From Bradyrhizobium paxllaeri (GTDB lineage Bacteria > Pseudomonadota > Alphaproteobacteria > Rhizobiales > Xanthobacteraceae): 64,000 nt of DNA. Below are positions 8,133 through 16,481 of this stretch, piece after piece (position 1 is the stretch's first letter; the number at the start of each line of letters is the position of its first letter). Under the pieces are notes generated by a model, which was given only the letters and a program-made list of their open reading frames with translations, ran no database searches and had not been told where the DNA came from. The stretch spans positions 1,488,001 to 1,552,000 of the forward strand of contig NZ_CP042968.1 of assembly GCF_001693515.2 (NCBI RefSeq), given 5' to 3'. Position numbers and translations under genes: made by a program.

Positions 8133-8399
8133 TTAGTCCTGTTTCTGCTGCGCGCGCTCAGGTCTTTGCGGTTTGTGATTCTGCTGGGTCTGGTGATTAT
8201 GTTTGTTTTGGTCGCTTTCCTGGTTCATTCCGCCGGAACTCAGGGGATACTCGCTTTGCCGTTCGCCATGCCGCGCTATCTTGGCGCTGCCCGCCGCCGC
8301 ATTGAACTGCTTCTGTGCATCTGATCGGTTCGGCGAGGGAACATCCTCCTTGCGCTCGAGAATTCGTTTCTGCTGCTCGTGGGTTTTGTTCCCTTGCAT
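8133..8399 (-). CDS. Small Gln-rich hydrophilic protein
   Basis: 88 residues, starting MQGNKTHEQQKRILERKEDV. It has a Gln/Asn/His-rich disordered tail (DQNKHNHQTQQNHKPQRPERAQQKQD is its final part, positions about 63-88). ATG 8399 is chosen over an ATG 30 codons upstream because CAGGAG sits about 8 bp before it. It is first in a two-gene unit with the next small gene. Low complexity makes homology hard to judge; a desiccation or osmotic-stress role is a guess from composition. Confidence 0.6.
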   Translation of the reverse strand: MQGNKTHEQQKRILERKEDVPSPNRSDAQKQFNAAAGSAKIARHGERQSEYPLSSGGMNQESDQNKHNHQTQQNHKPQRPERAQQKQD

Positions 8400-8764
8400 G
8401 GCGCAAACTCCTGAAAGGAAGCGACTGGTGCGTTCGCAGGAATCAAATGCGCACGGCTGCAATCGTTCCTTTCTATGTCTAGAACTCACCCATTACGGGC
8501 GTGTGTCCTGAATGCCCGAAATCACGGGCGACTTCACACCCAAAAGCTGCGCTTCGCGCCGAAGGCGGAGAGGTACGAAGATGCGCGAGCTCGCGTCTGC
8601 GAAACGTATACCCAAGGCGCGCCATTGCTTCCGCCACCGAGTAAGTCCTTGTACGCCGATCTACAATGTTACTCGCCTAAGAACGTCGGGGCAGGGACTT
8701 CCGCTTCTGACCACCCAGAGCAGAACCTTAGCGCCCCGCCTGCCAAATAGGCTATGCTGCGCGC
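8400..8764. other. Intergenic stretch, nothing recognised
   Basis: This lies between two divergently arranged small genes. Open frames here are arginine-rich or proline-rich shadows without ribosome binding sites. A promoter for the minus-strand pair must lie here; GGAAC at 8465-8469 on the minus strand is a possible -35, but no good -10 follows. Confidence 0.35.
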
Positions 8765-8980
8765 ATGGATCGCACGATGCGTCTGCGTCACTTGGAAGAG
8801 GCGGAGCGGCACGTTGCCGAAGGCGACCGACGAACTGCCGAACAAGAGCAGAGGGTAGCGGCCCTTGCCCGTCATGGGCATAACACGACGGAGGCTCGGA
8901 AGCTTCTCGATAGCTTCTATGCGGTACACATGCAGCATATTCGACACCGCGAACGCCTTTTAAAGGAGCTAGAAGAGTAA
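8765..8980 (+). CDS. Small helical hypothetical protein
   Basis: 71 residues, almost entirely charged amphipathic helix: MRLRHLEEAERHVAEGDRRT then AARHGHN-type turn and LLDSFYAVHMQHIRHRERLL. This is a recognisable rhizobial hypothetical family (HLEEAERHVAEGE... with a mid HGHxTTEA motif). A short coiled-coil hairpin is predicted by eye. Two start codons are possible, at 8765 and 8777 (MRLRH). Function unknown; no adjacent partner. Confidence 0.7.
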   Translation: MDRTMRLRHLEEAERHVAEGDRRTAEQEQRVAALARHGHNTTEARKLLDSFYAVHMQHIRHRERLLKELEE

Positions 8981-9229
8981 AGCTAGCCGCAAGTCGAATT
9001 TCAACCGCCACGCAGCGGAAACAAGGCGCAAGCAGCTGAAGTCAGCTACTCACTCAGAAAAGCGGACACCGTGTATGAAATCCGGACTTCCGGCGCGTCG
9101 ACGATGAAACCTACTGATCAACTGTCGTTCGCAAAATAGTTGGATGAGCTGCGCGTTCAGCTCGTCAGATGAAGTTCTCTTGCCGATAGTTGCCAGCGCT
9201 GATCGACCGAGAAGGTCGCCGAAAGGACC

Positions 9230-10876
9230 TTAACGGTTCAGCTTAATCACCAAACCTTCATTTGGCCGCAAATGCGTTGGCCCCACGAGTTTGGCTTGCT
9301 CGCGGTCAAGGTAGCTTGTCATCAATCTGATGCCATTACCACGCCATTCCCAGAGCCGCGGCTCACGGCACAGGTTGAGACCAACCAGGATTTGCACTTG
9401 ATCCAGGACCCGCGCGAAAGAGAAGATGTCATTGTGCGCGCGCATCGGAAGGTACTCGCCGCGCAGGAGGCAGGGTTCGCAGCCGCGCAAAGCGATCAGT
9501 TCACGGTAGAGGTGCAGCAGCGAACGCTCATCGCGCCGTGCCGTCTCGATGCTGCACGACCTGTCCTCGCTGAGCGGCAGCCACGGATCGCCGGTCGTGA
9601 AGCCGCCTCTCTCGGTTGCATCCCAGCGCAGCGGGGCGCGCTCGGGGTCGCGATTGAGGCCGAAACCTTTCACAAATTTTTCGAACGGATCGCGTATCTT
9701 CTCGGGCGGAATTTTGACCTGCTGGGACCCGATTTCATCTCCGGCAAATATGATCGGCGTGCCGCGGATCGTCATTAGCAGCATCGCTAGAATTCTTGCC
9801 TGAGCCTGGCCGAGCTTGGTTGCTACCCGGCGCTTATCGTGCCCCCCGATCACAAAGTTCGGCCAACCGCCGTCCGGAATCGCATTGAAGTAGGCGTCGA
9901 TGGTCGCTTGCAGCGCGATGGCATTCCATTCCGTGTCGAGCAGTGCAAAGTTGAGCGGCAGATGCAGCCGCGGCTTGTCGTTGCCGTAGAAGTGACCGAT
10001 GCGATCGGTCTTGCCCTGCACCTCGCCGCAGAGCAGCCTTGCGTCATATTCGTCCAGAATGCTTCTGATGTATTCAATGCAGCCCATGGCTTCAGGCCGG
10101 TCGTCGGTGAACACCGGCGTGTATCTCTGAGGCGGCGGCGTGGAATCGCCGGCTTCGGGATCGGCAGGATTGTCGCGCAGCAAATCGTCCTTGATCAGCA
10201 CAGCGCTGGCGTCGACGCGAAAGCCGTCGACGCCGCGATCGAGCCAAAGGCGCAAGACGCCGGCCATGGCTCGGCGGACCTGTTCGTTACGCCAGTTCAG
10301 GTCGGGCTGGCTGGGCAAAAACGAGTGGTAATAGAACTGTCGGCGCGACTCGCACCACTCCCAGCCGCTGCCGCCGAAGCGGCTGAGCCAATTGTTTGGC
10401 GGCCCGCCGTTAGCGCCCGCTTCCGCCCATACGTACCAGTCGGCCTTCGGATTATCTCGCGATACTCGGCTTTCATGAAACCAGACATGCCGGTCGGAGG
10501 TATGGTTGGGCACGAAATCGAGAACGAGCTTGATGCCGGCTTCGTGCAATGCCTCCTTGACGCGGTCGAAATCATCCATTGTGCCGTAGCGAGCGTCAAT
10601 GGCGGAAAAATCTGAAATGTCGTAGCCAAAGTCCTGATCCGGACTTTTATAGACGGGCGTAAGCCATACGGCGCCGACGCCGAGCCATTTCAGATAATCG
10701 ATGCGTTGCAATAGACCCGGAAGATCTCCGTAGCCATCTCCATTACTGTCCTGAAACGAGATGGCTGCAACTTCGTAGATGACTGCATCGCGCCACCAGG
10801 CCCTCGGTTCTTCCGTTACACTCACGCGCGCAGCTAGGCTCCGTTCGATCGGTGACCTGCCCTCAGTAAGAGCCAA
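9230..10876 (-). CDS. GH13 alpha-glucosidase-like enzyme, second of a tandem pair
   Basis: 548 residues, a full GH13 TIM barrel: region I LVLDFVPNHTS, region II GFRVDASAVL with the nucleophile Asp, region III LLCGEVQ with the acid Glu, and region IV VIGGHDKRR, where GNHD is more usual. It is related to alpha-glucosidases and trehalose/maltose-acting GH13_23-type enzymes. It probably acts on alpha-1,4 or alpha-1,6 glucosides in the cytoplasm; no signal peptide is seen. The start is a TTG at 10876, 23 bp after the upstream GH13 stop; a GTG at 10825 is an alternative. The two genes form an operon, and their divergence suggests ancient duplication. Confidence 0.85.
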   Translation of the reverse strand: MALTEGRSPIERSLAARVSVTEEPRAWWRDAVIYEVAAISFQDSNGDGYGDLPGLLQRIDYLKWLGVGAVWLTPVYKSPDQDFGYDISDFSAIDARYGTMDDFDRVKEALHEAGIKLVLDFVPNHTSDRHVWFHESRVSRDNPKADWYVWAEAGANGGPPNNWLSRFGGSGWEWCESRRQFYYHSFLPSQPDLNWRNEQVRRAMAGVLRLWLDRGVDGFRVDASAVLIKDDLLRDNPADPEAGDSTPPPQRYTPVFTDDRPEAMGCIEYIRSILDEYDARLLCGEVQGKTDRIGHFYGNDKPRLHLPLNFALLDTEWNAIALQATIDAYFNAIPDGGWPNFVIGGHDKRRVATKLGQAQARILAMLLMTIRGTPIIFAGDEIGSQQVKIPPEKIRDPFEKFVKGFGLNRDPERAPLRWDATERGGFTTGDPWLPLSEDRSCSIETARRDERSLLHLYRELIALRGCEPCLLRGEYLPMRAHNDIFSFARVLDQVQILVGLNLCREPRLWEWRGNGIRLMTSYLDREQAKLVGPTHLRPNEGLVIKLNR

Positions 10877-10899
10877 ACGTCCGCTCGAAGCAGTGGTTC

Positions 10900-12498
10900 C
10901 TAGCCGGCTGCCAGATCGATGACGAGGCCCTCGTCGCCGACAAGCGTAACGGCGTCTGGGATCCGCTCTCCATCGCGGTCTGCCCTCGTTGATATCAGGA
11001 TCCGTGCACGTGCGCCGTCTTCCAATTTCAAGGCCTGTGTCCGGTCCGTCAGGTTCAGGACGATGAGTAACCTGTTCTCATTGAATTCCCGGTAATAGGC
11101 CAGCAAGTCCTCGTCCGCGGCATACGGCTGGTACGCGCCGGCCGACAGTGCCGGCATTTTCTTGCGCAGGCGCAGCAAGCGCCGATACAGGTTAAGAATC
11201 GAAAGGGGGTCCTCGCGCAGCCTCGCCCGGTTGTTCGATCGCCAATCGTCGGCGAGCGGCAGCCAGGGATCGACCTTGCTGAAGCCGGCGTTTTCACCCG
11301 AATTCCACTGCATCGGCGTTCTGCAGCCGTCCCGGCCGACTCCGATCCCTGGGACATTGCGTTCGAACGGGTCGCGCACGCGATCGCGGGGGACATCCAC
11401 TTGGGTCATGGCGAGCTCATCGCCGTAATAGATCGTCGGCGTGCCGCGAAGTGTCAGCAGCAGCATGGCCGCAACCGCGGCCTGGCGCGAACCTACCCTG
11501 CCAGCGATACGTGGCCGGTCATGATTGCCGAGCACCCAGTTTGGCCACCCGTCTTTCGGCAACGCGCCTTCATATTCCGCGATCAGGGCCTGGATGCACT
11601 TCGCGTCCCAGCGAACATTGAGCAGAGAAAAATTGAAGGGCAGGTGCACTCCGTCGAGATCCCTGCCGTAGTAAGTGACGAGGCGCTCCACCGGCAGATA
11701 TATTTCACCGATCAACAGTCGATCCGCAAATTCGTCAGTGGTCCGGCGTAGCAAGGCGATGACATCGTGGACCCCGGGCAGGTCGGTGGTGTGCAGCGGT
11801 ATCAAGGCTTCGTTCGGCGGCCTGCTCTCACGATAATTTGGGTTGGGTGGATTGGCGCGAAATTCATTGTCCTTGATCAGGTGCCAGATTACGTCGACCC
11901 GGAATCCGTCTACTCCCTTGCGCATCCAGAAGCGCAGCACCTCCCGCATCGCTTCCACCACTTCCGGATTCCGCCAGTTAAGATCGGGCTGGGAATTCAG
12001 GAAGGCATGATAGTAATACTGGCCCGTGGGTGGATCGAACTCCCAGGCGCTGCCGCCGAACTCCGAAAGCCAGTTGTTGGGTGGACCGCCATCGGGAGCA
12101 GGATCACGCCAGATATACCAATTGCGCTTCGGATTATTCCTGGACGCGCGGCTTTCGACGAACCACGCATGCTGATCGGAGGAGTGGTTGGGCACAAAGT
12201 CCAGGATCACCTTGATCCCGCGCGCATGTGCTTCTGCAATCAGTCGTTCGAAGTCCGGCATCGCACCGAAGATCGGATCGATGTCGGTGTAATCGGAAAC
12301 GTCATAGCCGAAGTCTTTCATCGGCGAACGGAAAACCGGCGAAATCCAGATCGCATCGACACCAAGATCGAGTAGATGCGGCAGTCTTTGGGTGATGCCG
12401 TTGAGATCGCCTATACCGTCGTCATTGGTGTCTTGAAAGGACCTCGGATAGACCTGATAGATGACGGCGGATTCCCACCACGGCATCGATCCATTCAT
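10900..12498 (-). CDS. GH13 alpha-glucosidase
   Basis: 532 residues from MNGSMPWWESAVIYQVYPRS, the standard GH13 N-terminus. All four GH13 regions are present: VILDFVPNHSSD, GFRVDVIWHLIKD (nucleophile Asp), LLIGEIYLP (acid Glu) and VLGNHDRPRIAG. A short C-terminal beta domain ends LVGDEGLVIDL. It is most like oligo-alpha-glucosidases of rhizobia. The open frame extends about 145 codons further upstream, but that part has no family resemblance, so ATG 12498 is chosen. It is co-transcribed with the downstream GH13 gene. Likely role: breakdown of trehalose, maltose or sucrose-like sugars. Confidence 0.86.
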   Translation of the reverse strand: MNGSMPWWESAVIYQVYPRSFQDTNDDGIGDLNGITQRLPHLLDLGVDAIWISPVFRSPMKDFGYDVSDYTDIDPIFGAMPDFERLIAEAHARGIKVILDFVPNHSSDQHAWFVESRASRNNPKRNWYIWRDPAPDGGPPNNWLSEFGGSAWEFDPPTGQYYYHAFLNSQPDLNWRNPEVVEAMREVLRFWMRKGVDGFRVDVIWHLIKDNEFRANPPNPNYRESRPPNEALIPLHTTDLPGVHDVIALLRRTTDEFADRLLIGEIYLPVERLVTYYGRDLDGVHLPFNFSLLNVRWDAKCIQALIAEYEGALPKDGWPNWVLGNHDRPRIAGRVGSRQAAVAAMLLLTLRGTPTIYYGDELAMTQVDVPRDRVRDPFERNVPGIGVGRDGCRTPMQWNSGENAGFSKVDPWLPLADDWRSNNRARLREDPLSILNLYRRLLRLRKKMPALSAGAYQPYAADEDLLAYYREFNENRLLIVLNLTDRTQALKLEDGARARILISTRADRDGERIPDAVTLVGDEGLVIDLAAG

Positions 12499-12888
12499 GC
12501 TGTCAATCGTTCCGATAAGGACAACGAAGCGAAGCAACCAAGCTCCGGGGTGACGAAAGGTCATGACCGGGCAGTCGGTTGCCTTCGCCACGACAATTCG
12601 GCCGGCAAGCTGCAGTTCCGACGAGTGGCTTTGTCGCATTCGTTGCCGCGGGTCTCGCGCGAAGGTATCGCAGCTCCTCCGCTCGGTTCGATCATACTGC
12701 GCGCGAATCTTGGGCGGAAGTTGTCGAACACGGTGCTGTAACCGATGGACCGGAGCGAAGTTGCAATTTTTCTGAGTCGATACCTGCCTTTTTTTCGAGC
12801 CGCAGCAGGCGCTTGGCCGCGCTGAAAGGAACCGGGCTGGCTTTTCCCCATTGGCTTCTCGCACCACAACTTCAAAGGAGGTGCTGCG
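12499..12888. other. Divergent promoter region, no gene
   Basis: This separates the GH13 pair (minus) from the methyltransferase-esterase fusion (plus). It is open on the minus strand as an extension of the GH13 frame but shows no domain features. AAAGGAGG near 12876-12883 is the ribosome binding site of the plus-strand gene. No palindrome was noticed. Confidence 0.35.
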
Positions 12889-14880
12889 ATGGCTCATTTC
12901 GCCCAACTTCGCAATCGCATGGTCGAGGTTCAACTTGCCGGCCGCGGTATTCGCGACCGACGTGTTCTTGGTGCCATGGCAGAGGTCCCACGGGAGCGGT
13001 TCGTCGAATCCGGCTTCGAGGAATTCGCTTATGAGGATGGTGCGTTGCCGATCGCGGGTGCGCAGACTATTTCGCAGCCATATATCGTCGCGTTGATGAG
13101 CGAAGCGGCCGAACTGAACCCGGCGGACAAGGTGCTCGAGGTCGGAACCGGTTCAGGTTATGCCGCGGCGGTGGCCTCTCGGCTCGCCGGAGCGGTTCAC
13201 ACGATCGAACGACATGGCGATCTGGCCAGAGTCGCCACCCAACGTCTCGCCGCGATAGGATACGACAATTGCGTGGTTCATACCGGCGACGGTACGCGCG
13301 GTCTGCCCGAAGAAGCGCCATTCGACGCGATTCTGGTCGCCGCCGGCGGGCCAACGATACCGGATGCGCTCAAAGAGCAGTTGGCCGTCGGCGGACGCCT
13401 CATCATCCCGGTCGGTGGTTTCGAAGACGAACAGTTGCTGCTGCGGATCACGCGCCGGAGTGAAGCGGAATATGACGAAGAAACCTTCGGCGCCGTCCGC
13501 TTCGTGCCACTGATCGGAGAGCACGGATGGGCCGAAGACGGCACGCGTTCCGCCAGCAATCACGTCCCTGGGCGCGCACGATTTGGCTCACTGACGGAGA
13601 TGATCAGCGCTGCCGTCGAACCCTTGCCGTCCTTCGACGATCCCGCCTTCGGCGCCTCCTTCGATCGCTTCGCGCGGTCGCGCGTCGTTCTGCTGGGCGA
13701 AGCCAGTCACGGCACGTCAGAGTTCTATCGGGCCCGCGGCGCGATCACGCGCCACCTGATCGAGAAGCAAGGCTTCAAGATTGTCGCTGTCGAAGCGGAT
13801 TGGCCTGACGCCGCCGCCATCGACAGGTACGTTCGCCGTCGAGTGTCCCACGGTCCGACCGAAAAGCCGTTCGAGCGCTTCCCGACCTGGATGTGGCGAA
13901 ACGCGGATGTCGCCGCGTTCGTCGAGTGGATGCGCAAACACAATGAAGGGAAACCGGCAAGCGAGCGGGCCGGGTTCTTCGGCCTCGACCTCTACAACAT
14001 GCGGAGCTCGGTTGCGGCCCTCCTTGGCTACCTCGATAGCGTTGATCCTGAAGCCGCGGCGGTCGCCCGTGAGCGTTATGGTTGTCTCACCCCTTGGCAG
14101 CGCGAACCTTCGACCTACGGCCGTGCCGTCCTGACCGAAGGCTATCGGAAATGCGAGGCCGAGGTCCTTCGGCAATGCCAGGAGATCCTGACAAAGGAAC
14201 TGGATTACGCCGCGAACGATCCGGACAGCTTCCTGGACGCCGCCCAGAACGCACGGCTGATCGCCTCGGCCGAACGCTATTACCGCATCATGTACTATGG
14301 CGGCGCTGAATCCTGGAATCTACGAGACACCCACATGTTTGAGACCTTGGGCCATATTCTGGACGCGCAAGGGACTCGATCTAAGGCCGTGGTCTGGGCG
14401 CACAATTCTCATATCGGGGATGCCCGATTCACCGAGATGGGCGCGGTCCGCGACGAACTCAACATCGGTCAGCTTTGTCGAGAGAAGTTCGCTGGAGCCG
14501 CGTCCCTGATCGGATTTGGCACTCATACGGGCACCGTCGCCGCCGCTTCGGATTGGGACGGCGAGATGGAAGTGATGCGGGTACGGCCCTCCCGGCCGGA
14601 CAGCTATGAGCGACTGTTCCACGATGCGGGCGCGACAAGCGGCTTGCTGGAATTTCGCCGCGACGAGAGCCTTCGCCGTCGCCTGCTCGAGCCGCGCCTC
14701 GAACGCTTCATCGGTGTCATCTACCGCCCGAATACCGAACTGCAAAGCCATTATGCTGAAGCCTCGCTGCCTCAGCAGTTCGACTCGTTCTTGTGGTTCA
14801 ACGAGACTCACGCGGTCAGTCCTTTAGGACCGCAGCATCGCCCAACGGGGGTTCCGGATACCTATCCGTTTGGGCTCTGA
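12889..14880 (+). CDS. Protein-L-isoaspartate methyltransferase fused to an erythromycin-esterase domain
   Basis: 663 residues in two modules. Residues 1 to about 215 are a PCMT-type SAM methyltransferase: ISQPYIVALMSEAAEL substrate-loop motif and VLEVGTGSGYAAAVAS near residue 83. PCMT repairs isoaspartyl damage in aged proteins. Residues about 245-655 are an EreA/ChrB-like esterase: LLGEASHGTSEFYRARG with conserved Glu and His, EADWPD, and WAHNSHIGDARF with two further His. Ere enzymes open macrolide lactones, but environmental relatives hydrolyse unknown substrates. The ribosome binding site AAAGGAGG precedes ATG 12889. The fusion suggests damage repair or detoxification under stress; the substrate is unknown. 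Confidence 0.9.
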   Translation: MAHFAQLRNRMVEVQLAGRGIRDRRVLGAMAEVPRERFVESGFEEFAYEDGALPIAGAQTISQPYIVALMSEAAELNPADKVLEVGTGSGYAAAVASRLAGAVHTIERHGDLARVATQRLAAIGYDNCVVHTGDGTRGLPEEAPFDAILVAAGGPTIPDALKEQLAVGGRLIIPVGGFEDEQLLLRITRRSEAEYDEETFGAVRFVPLIGEHGWAEDGTRSASNHVPGRARFGSLTEMISAAVEPLPSFDDPAFGASFDRFARSRVVLLGEASHGTSEFYRARGAITRHLIEKQGFKIVAVEADWPDAAAIDRYVRRRVSHGPTEKPFERFPTWMWRNADVAAFVEWMRKHNEGKPASERAGFFGLDLYNMRSSVAALLGYLDSVDPEAAAVARERYGCLTPWQREPSTYGRAVLTEGYRKCEAEVLRQCQEILTKELDYAANDPDSFLDAAQNARLIASAERYYRIMYYGGAESWNLRDTHMFETLGHILDAQGTRSKAVVWAHNSHIGDARFTEMGAVRDELNIGQLCREKFAGAASLIGFGTHTGTVAAASDWDGEMEVMRVRPSRPDSYERLFHDAGATSGLLEFRRDESLRRRLLEPRLERFIGVIYRPNTELQSHYAEASLPQQFDSFLWFNETHAVSPLGPQHRPTGVPDTYPFGL

Positions 14881-14973
14881 TGTCAGGCCGCCATGCCGCT
14901 TCTAAACGCAGCGAAATCGGATCGAGCCGCATTCACCGACCTGCAGCCTGCGGAGGCGAGACCATTTCGAATA

Positions 14974-14999
14974 GGAACCTCATAGCTTGCCCAGGGGTT
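14974..14999 (+). promoter_or_regulatory. Putative EcfG promoter for the next small stress gene
   Basis: GGAAC at 14974-14978 and GGTT at 14996-14999 are separated by 17 bp, matching GGAAC-N16/17-cGTT except for the base before GTT. The site ends about 31 bp upstream of ATG 15031, the right place for a promoter. Confidence 0.45.
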
Positions 15000-15030
15000 G
15001 GTTCCGAGGTCCTAAACGACGGAGACCACC

Positions 15031-15333
15031 ATGCCTCGCGGCGACAAATCCAGCTACACCGACAAGCAAAAGCGCCAGGCCGAGCATATCGAGGAAGGCT
15101 ACGAGCATCGCGGCGTTCCGGAGGACGAAGCCGAGCGGCGTGCCTGGGCGACCGTCAACAAGGAGACCCACGGCGGCAAGAAGAGCGGCTCCGGACGAGG
15201 CACGAAGGAGGACCACTCGCCGTCGCGCAAGGGCGGCCGCCTGGGCGGGGCCGCCGCGGCCAAGCGTCCGGCAGCGGAACGTTCGCGGTCAGCCAAGAAG
15301 GCCGCCCGAACCAGAAAGCGCCACGCCGCCTGA
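15031..15333 (+). CDS. Small basic KGG-like protein, often named plasmid stabilisation protein
   Basis: 100 residues. The conserved N-terminal part (DKSSYTDKQKRQAEHIEEGY, then GVPEDEAERRAWATVNKETHGGKKSG) is a well-known alphaproteobacterial small family labelled plasmid stabilisation protein, though that function is doubtful. The Lys/Ala/Arg-rich tail resembles histone-H1-like nucleic-acid-binding tails. GGAG of CGGAGACCACC precedes the ATG. A possible EcfG promoter lies just upstream. It is followed 20 bp later by a small membrane protein gene, likely in the same transcript. Confidence 0.75.
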   Translation: MPRGDKSSYTDKQKRQAEHIEEGYEHRGVPEDEAERRAWATVNKETHGGKKSGSGRGTKEDHSPSRKGGRLGGAAAAKRPAAERSRSAKKAARTRKRHAA

Positions 15334-15353
15334 ACCGTCCAGGAGAAATCGCC

Positions 15354-15503
15354 ATGGGCCTCGAAGCCGTGTACTTCGTCGGAGCGTTCGTCCTTCTCGT
15401 CGCGCTGATCTACGGCGTCCTTAGCTATCATTACCGGAACCGCGCATTGGACCCAGTGGCCAAAGACGTCACGCGTGAAAGATACCGGAAGAACGAAACC
15501 TAG
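15354..15503 (+). CDS. 49-residue single-pass membrane protein
   Basis: The peptide starts MGLEAVYFVGAFVLLVALIY, giving one transmembrane helix at about residues 6-26. A basic cytosolic tail follows (YHYRNRALDPVAKDVTRERY). AGGAG lies about 8 bp before ATG 15354. It is 20 bp downstream of the KGG-like gene, so it is probably co-transcribed and stress-induced. Function unknown. Confidence 0.65.
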   Translation: MGLEAVYFVGAFVLLVALIYGVLSYHYRNRALDPVAKDVTRERYRKNET

Positions 15504-15552
15504 ATCGCGAAGCGGGATCATCGCATTGGATCACATCCCCACAAAATCGGCG

Positions 15553-16272
15553 ATGCTGTACCGCATGGTGACGCCGGAGCATATCTGCCCATTCGGCCTC
15601 AAATCGCTCGACCTCCTGCATCGCCAAGGATTCGACGTCGAGGACCATCAGTTCAAGAGCCGCGCGGAAACCGATGCGTTCATGGCATCCGAGCACGTGG
15701 ATACAACCCCCCAGATCTTCATCGCCGGCAATCGGGTTGGTGGTTACGACGACCTGCGCCGCTACTTCCACCAGCCGGTCGCCGATCCGAATGCGACAAG
15801 TTACCAACCGGTCGTTGCCGTCTTCGCCACCGCGCTGGCAATGGCGCTTGCCGGGACCTGGGCGACAACCGGCACGCTGATATCGGTCCGGTCCGGGGAA
15901 TGGTTCGTCGCCTTCAGCATGTGCATCCTTGCGATCCTGAAGCTGCAGAATCTGGAGACGTTCTCGAACATGTTCCTGGGCTACGACCTCTTCGCTCAGC
16001 GGGTCGTTCGATATGCCTACGTCTATCCGTTCGGCGAAGCGGTTTCGGGTGTTTTGATGATCGCCGGCGGCCTATTCAAGTGGATCGCAATTCCGATCGC
16101 GCTCTTCATCGGCGGGATCGGAGCGATTTCGGTCTTCAAAGCGGTTTACATAGATCGGCGAGAGCTCAAATGCGCATGCGTCGGGGGTAGCAGCAAAGTC
16201 CCGCTCGGGTTCGTTTCGTTGACCGAGAATCTGATGATGGTGGGCATGGCGACCTGGATGGCCGTTCGTTAG
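15553..16272 (+). CDS. Glutaredoxin domain fused to a MauE-type membrane domain
   Basis: 239 residues from MLYRMVTPEHICPFGLKSLD. The first 75 residues form a glutaredoxin fold with a monothiol-like CPFG at residues 12-15 and the TTPQIFIAGNRVGGYDDL cis-Pro and GSH-binding segment. The rest is a four-helix MauE/DoxX-like membrane domain (about residues 85-235), with a Cys pair CAC in the RRELKCACVGG loop. MauE acts in disulphide maturation of methylamine dehydrogenase. The fusion suggests a membrane thiol carrier using glutathione. The frame extends upstream to GTG 15475, but that would overlap the previous gene by 29 bp, so 15553 is preferred. Confidence 0.75.
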   Translation: MLYRMVTPEHICPFGLKSLDLLHRQGFDVEDHQFKSRAETDAFMASEHVDTTPQIFIAGNRVGGYDDLRRYFHQPVADPNATSYQPVVAVFATALAMALAGTWATTGTLISVRSGEWFVAFSMCILAILKLQNLETFSNMFLGYDLFAQRVVRYAYVYPFGEAVSGVLMIAGGLFKWIAIPIALFIGGIGAISVFKAVYIDRRELKCACVGGSSKVPLGFVSLTENLMMVGMATWMAVR

Positions 16273-16304
16273 GCTTCGTAGCAATCAGCGGACACGGAGG
16301 AGAC

Positions 16305-16327
16305 TTTCCGGACAATCTATCCGGAAA
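16305..16327. terminator. Short palindrome after the glutaredoxin-MauE gene
   Basis: TTTCCGGA, 7-bp loop, TCCGGAAA: perfect 8-bp arms, 33 bp past the stop at 16272. There is no clear T-run after the stem, so it may be a weak terminator, or a protein-binding site linked to the recombinase module that follows. Confidence 0.4.
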
Positions 16328-16481
16328 CAGCGCCGAAACATCATAAGCAGCGCGTGCCCCAATCGTATGCGGCCAGGAGCGCAGTCTCGAGCGATAGCTC
16401 GCAAGGCAAACCCACTGCTAGTGCAAGGGGCTACCGTCGCCATCAAACGAATGGATTCGATCAAGACCGCAGGATGATCCC

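Noticed and set aside
8512..8883. 123-codon plus-strand frame
   Set aside because: Arg/Pro/Ser-rich, no ribosome binding site, and it overlaps the better supported small helical gene at 8765.
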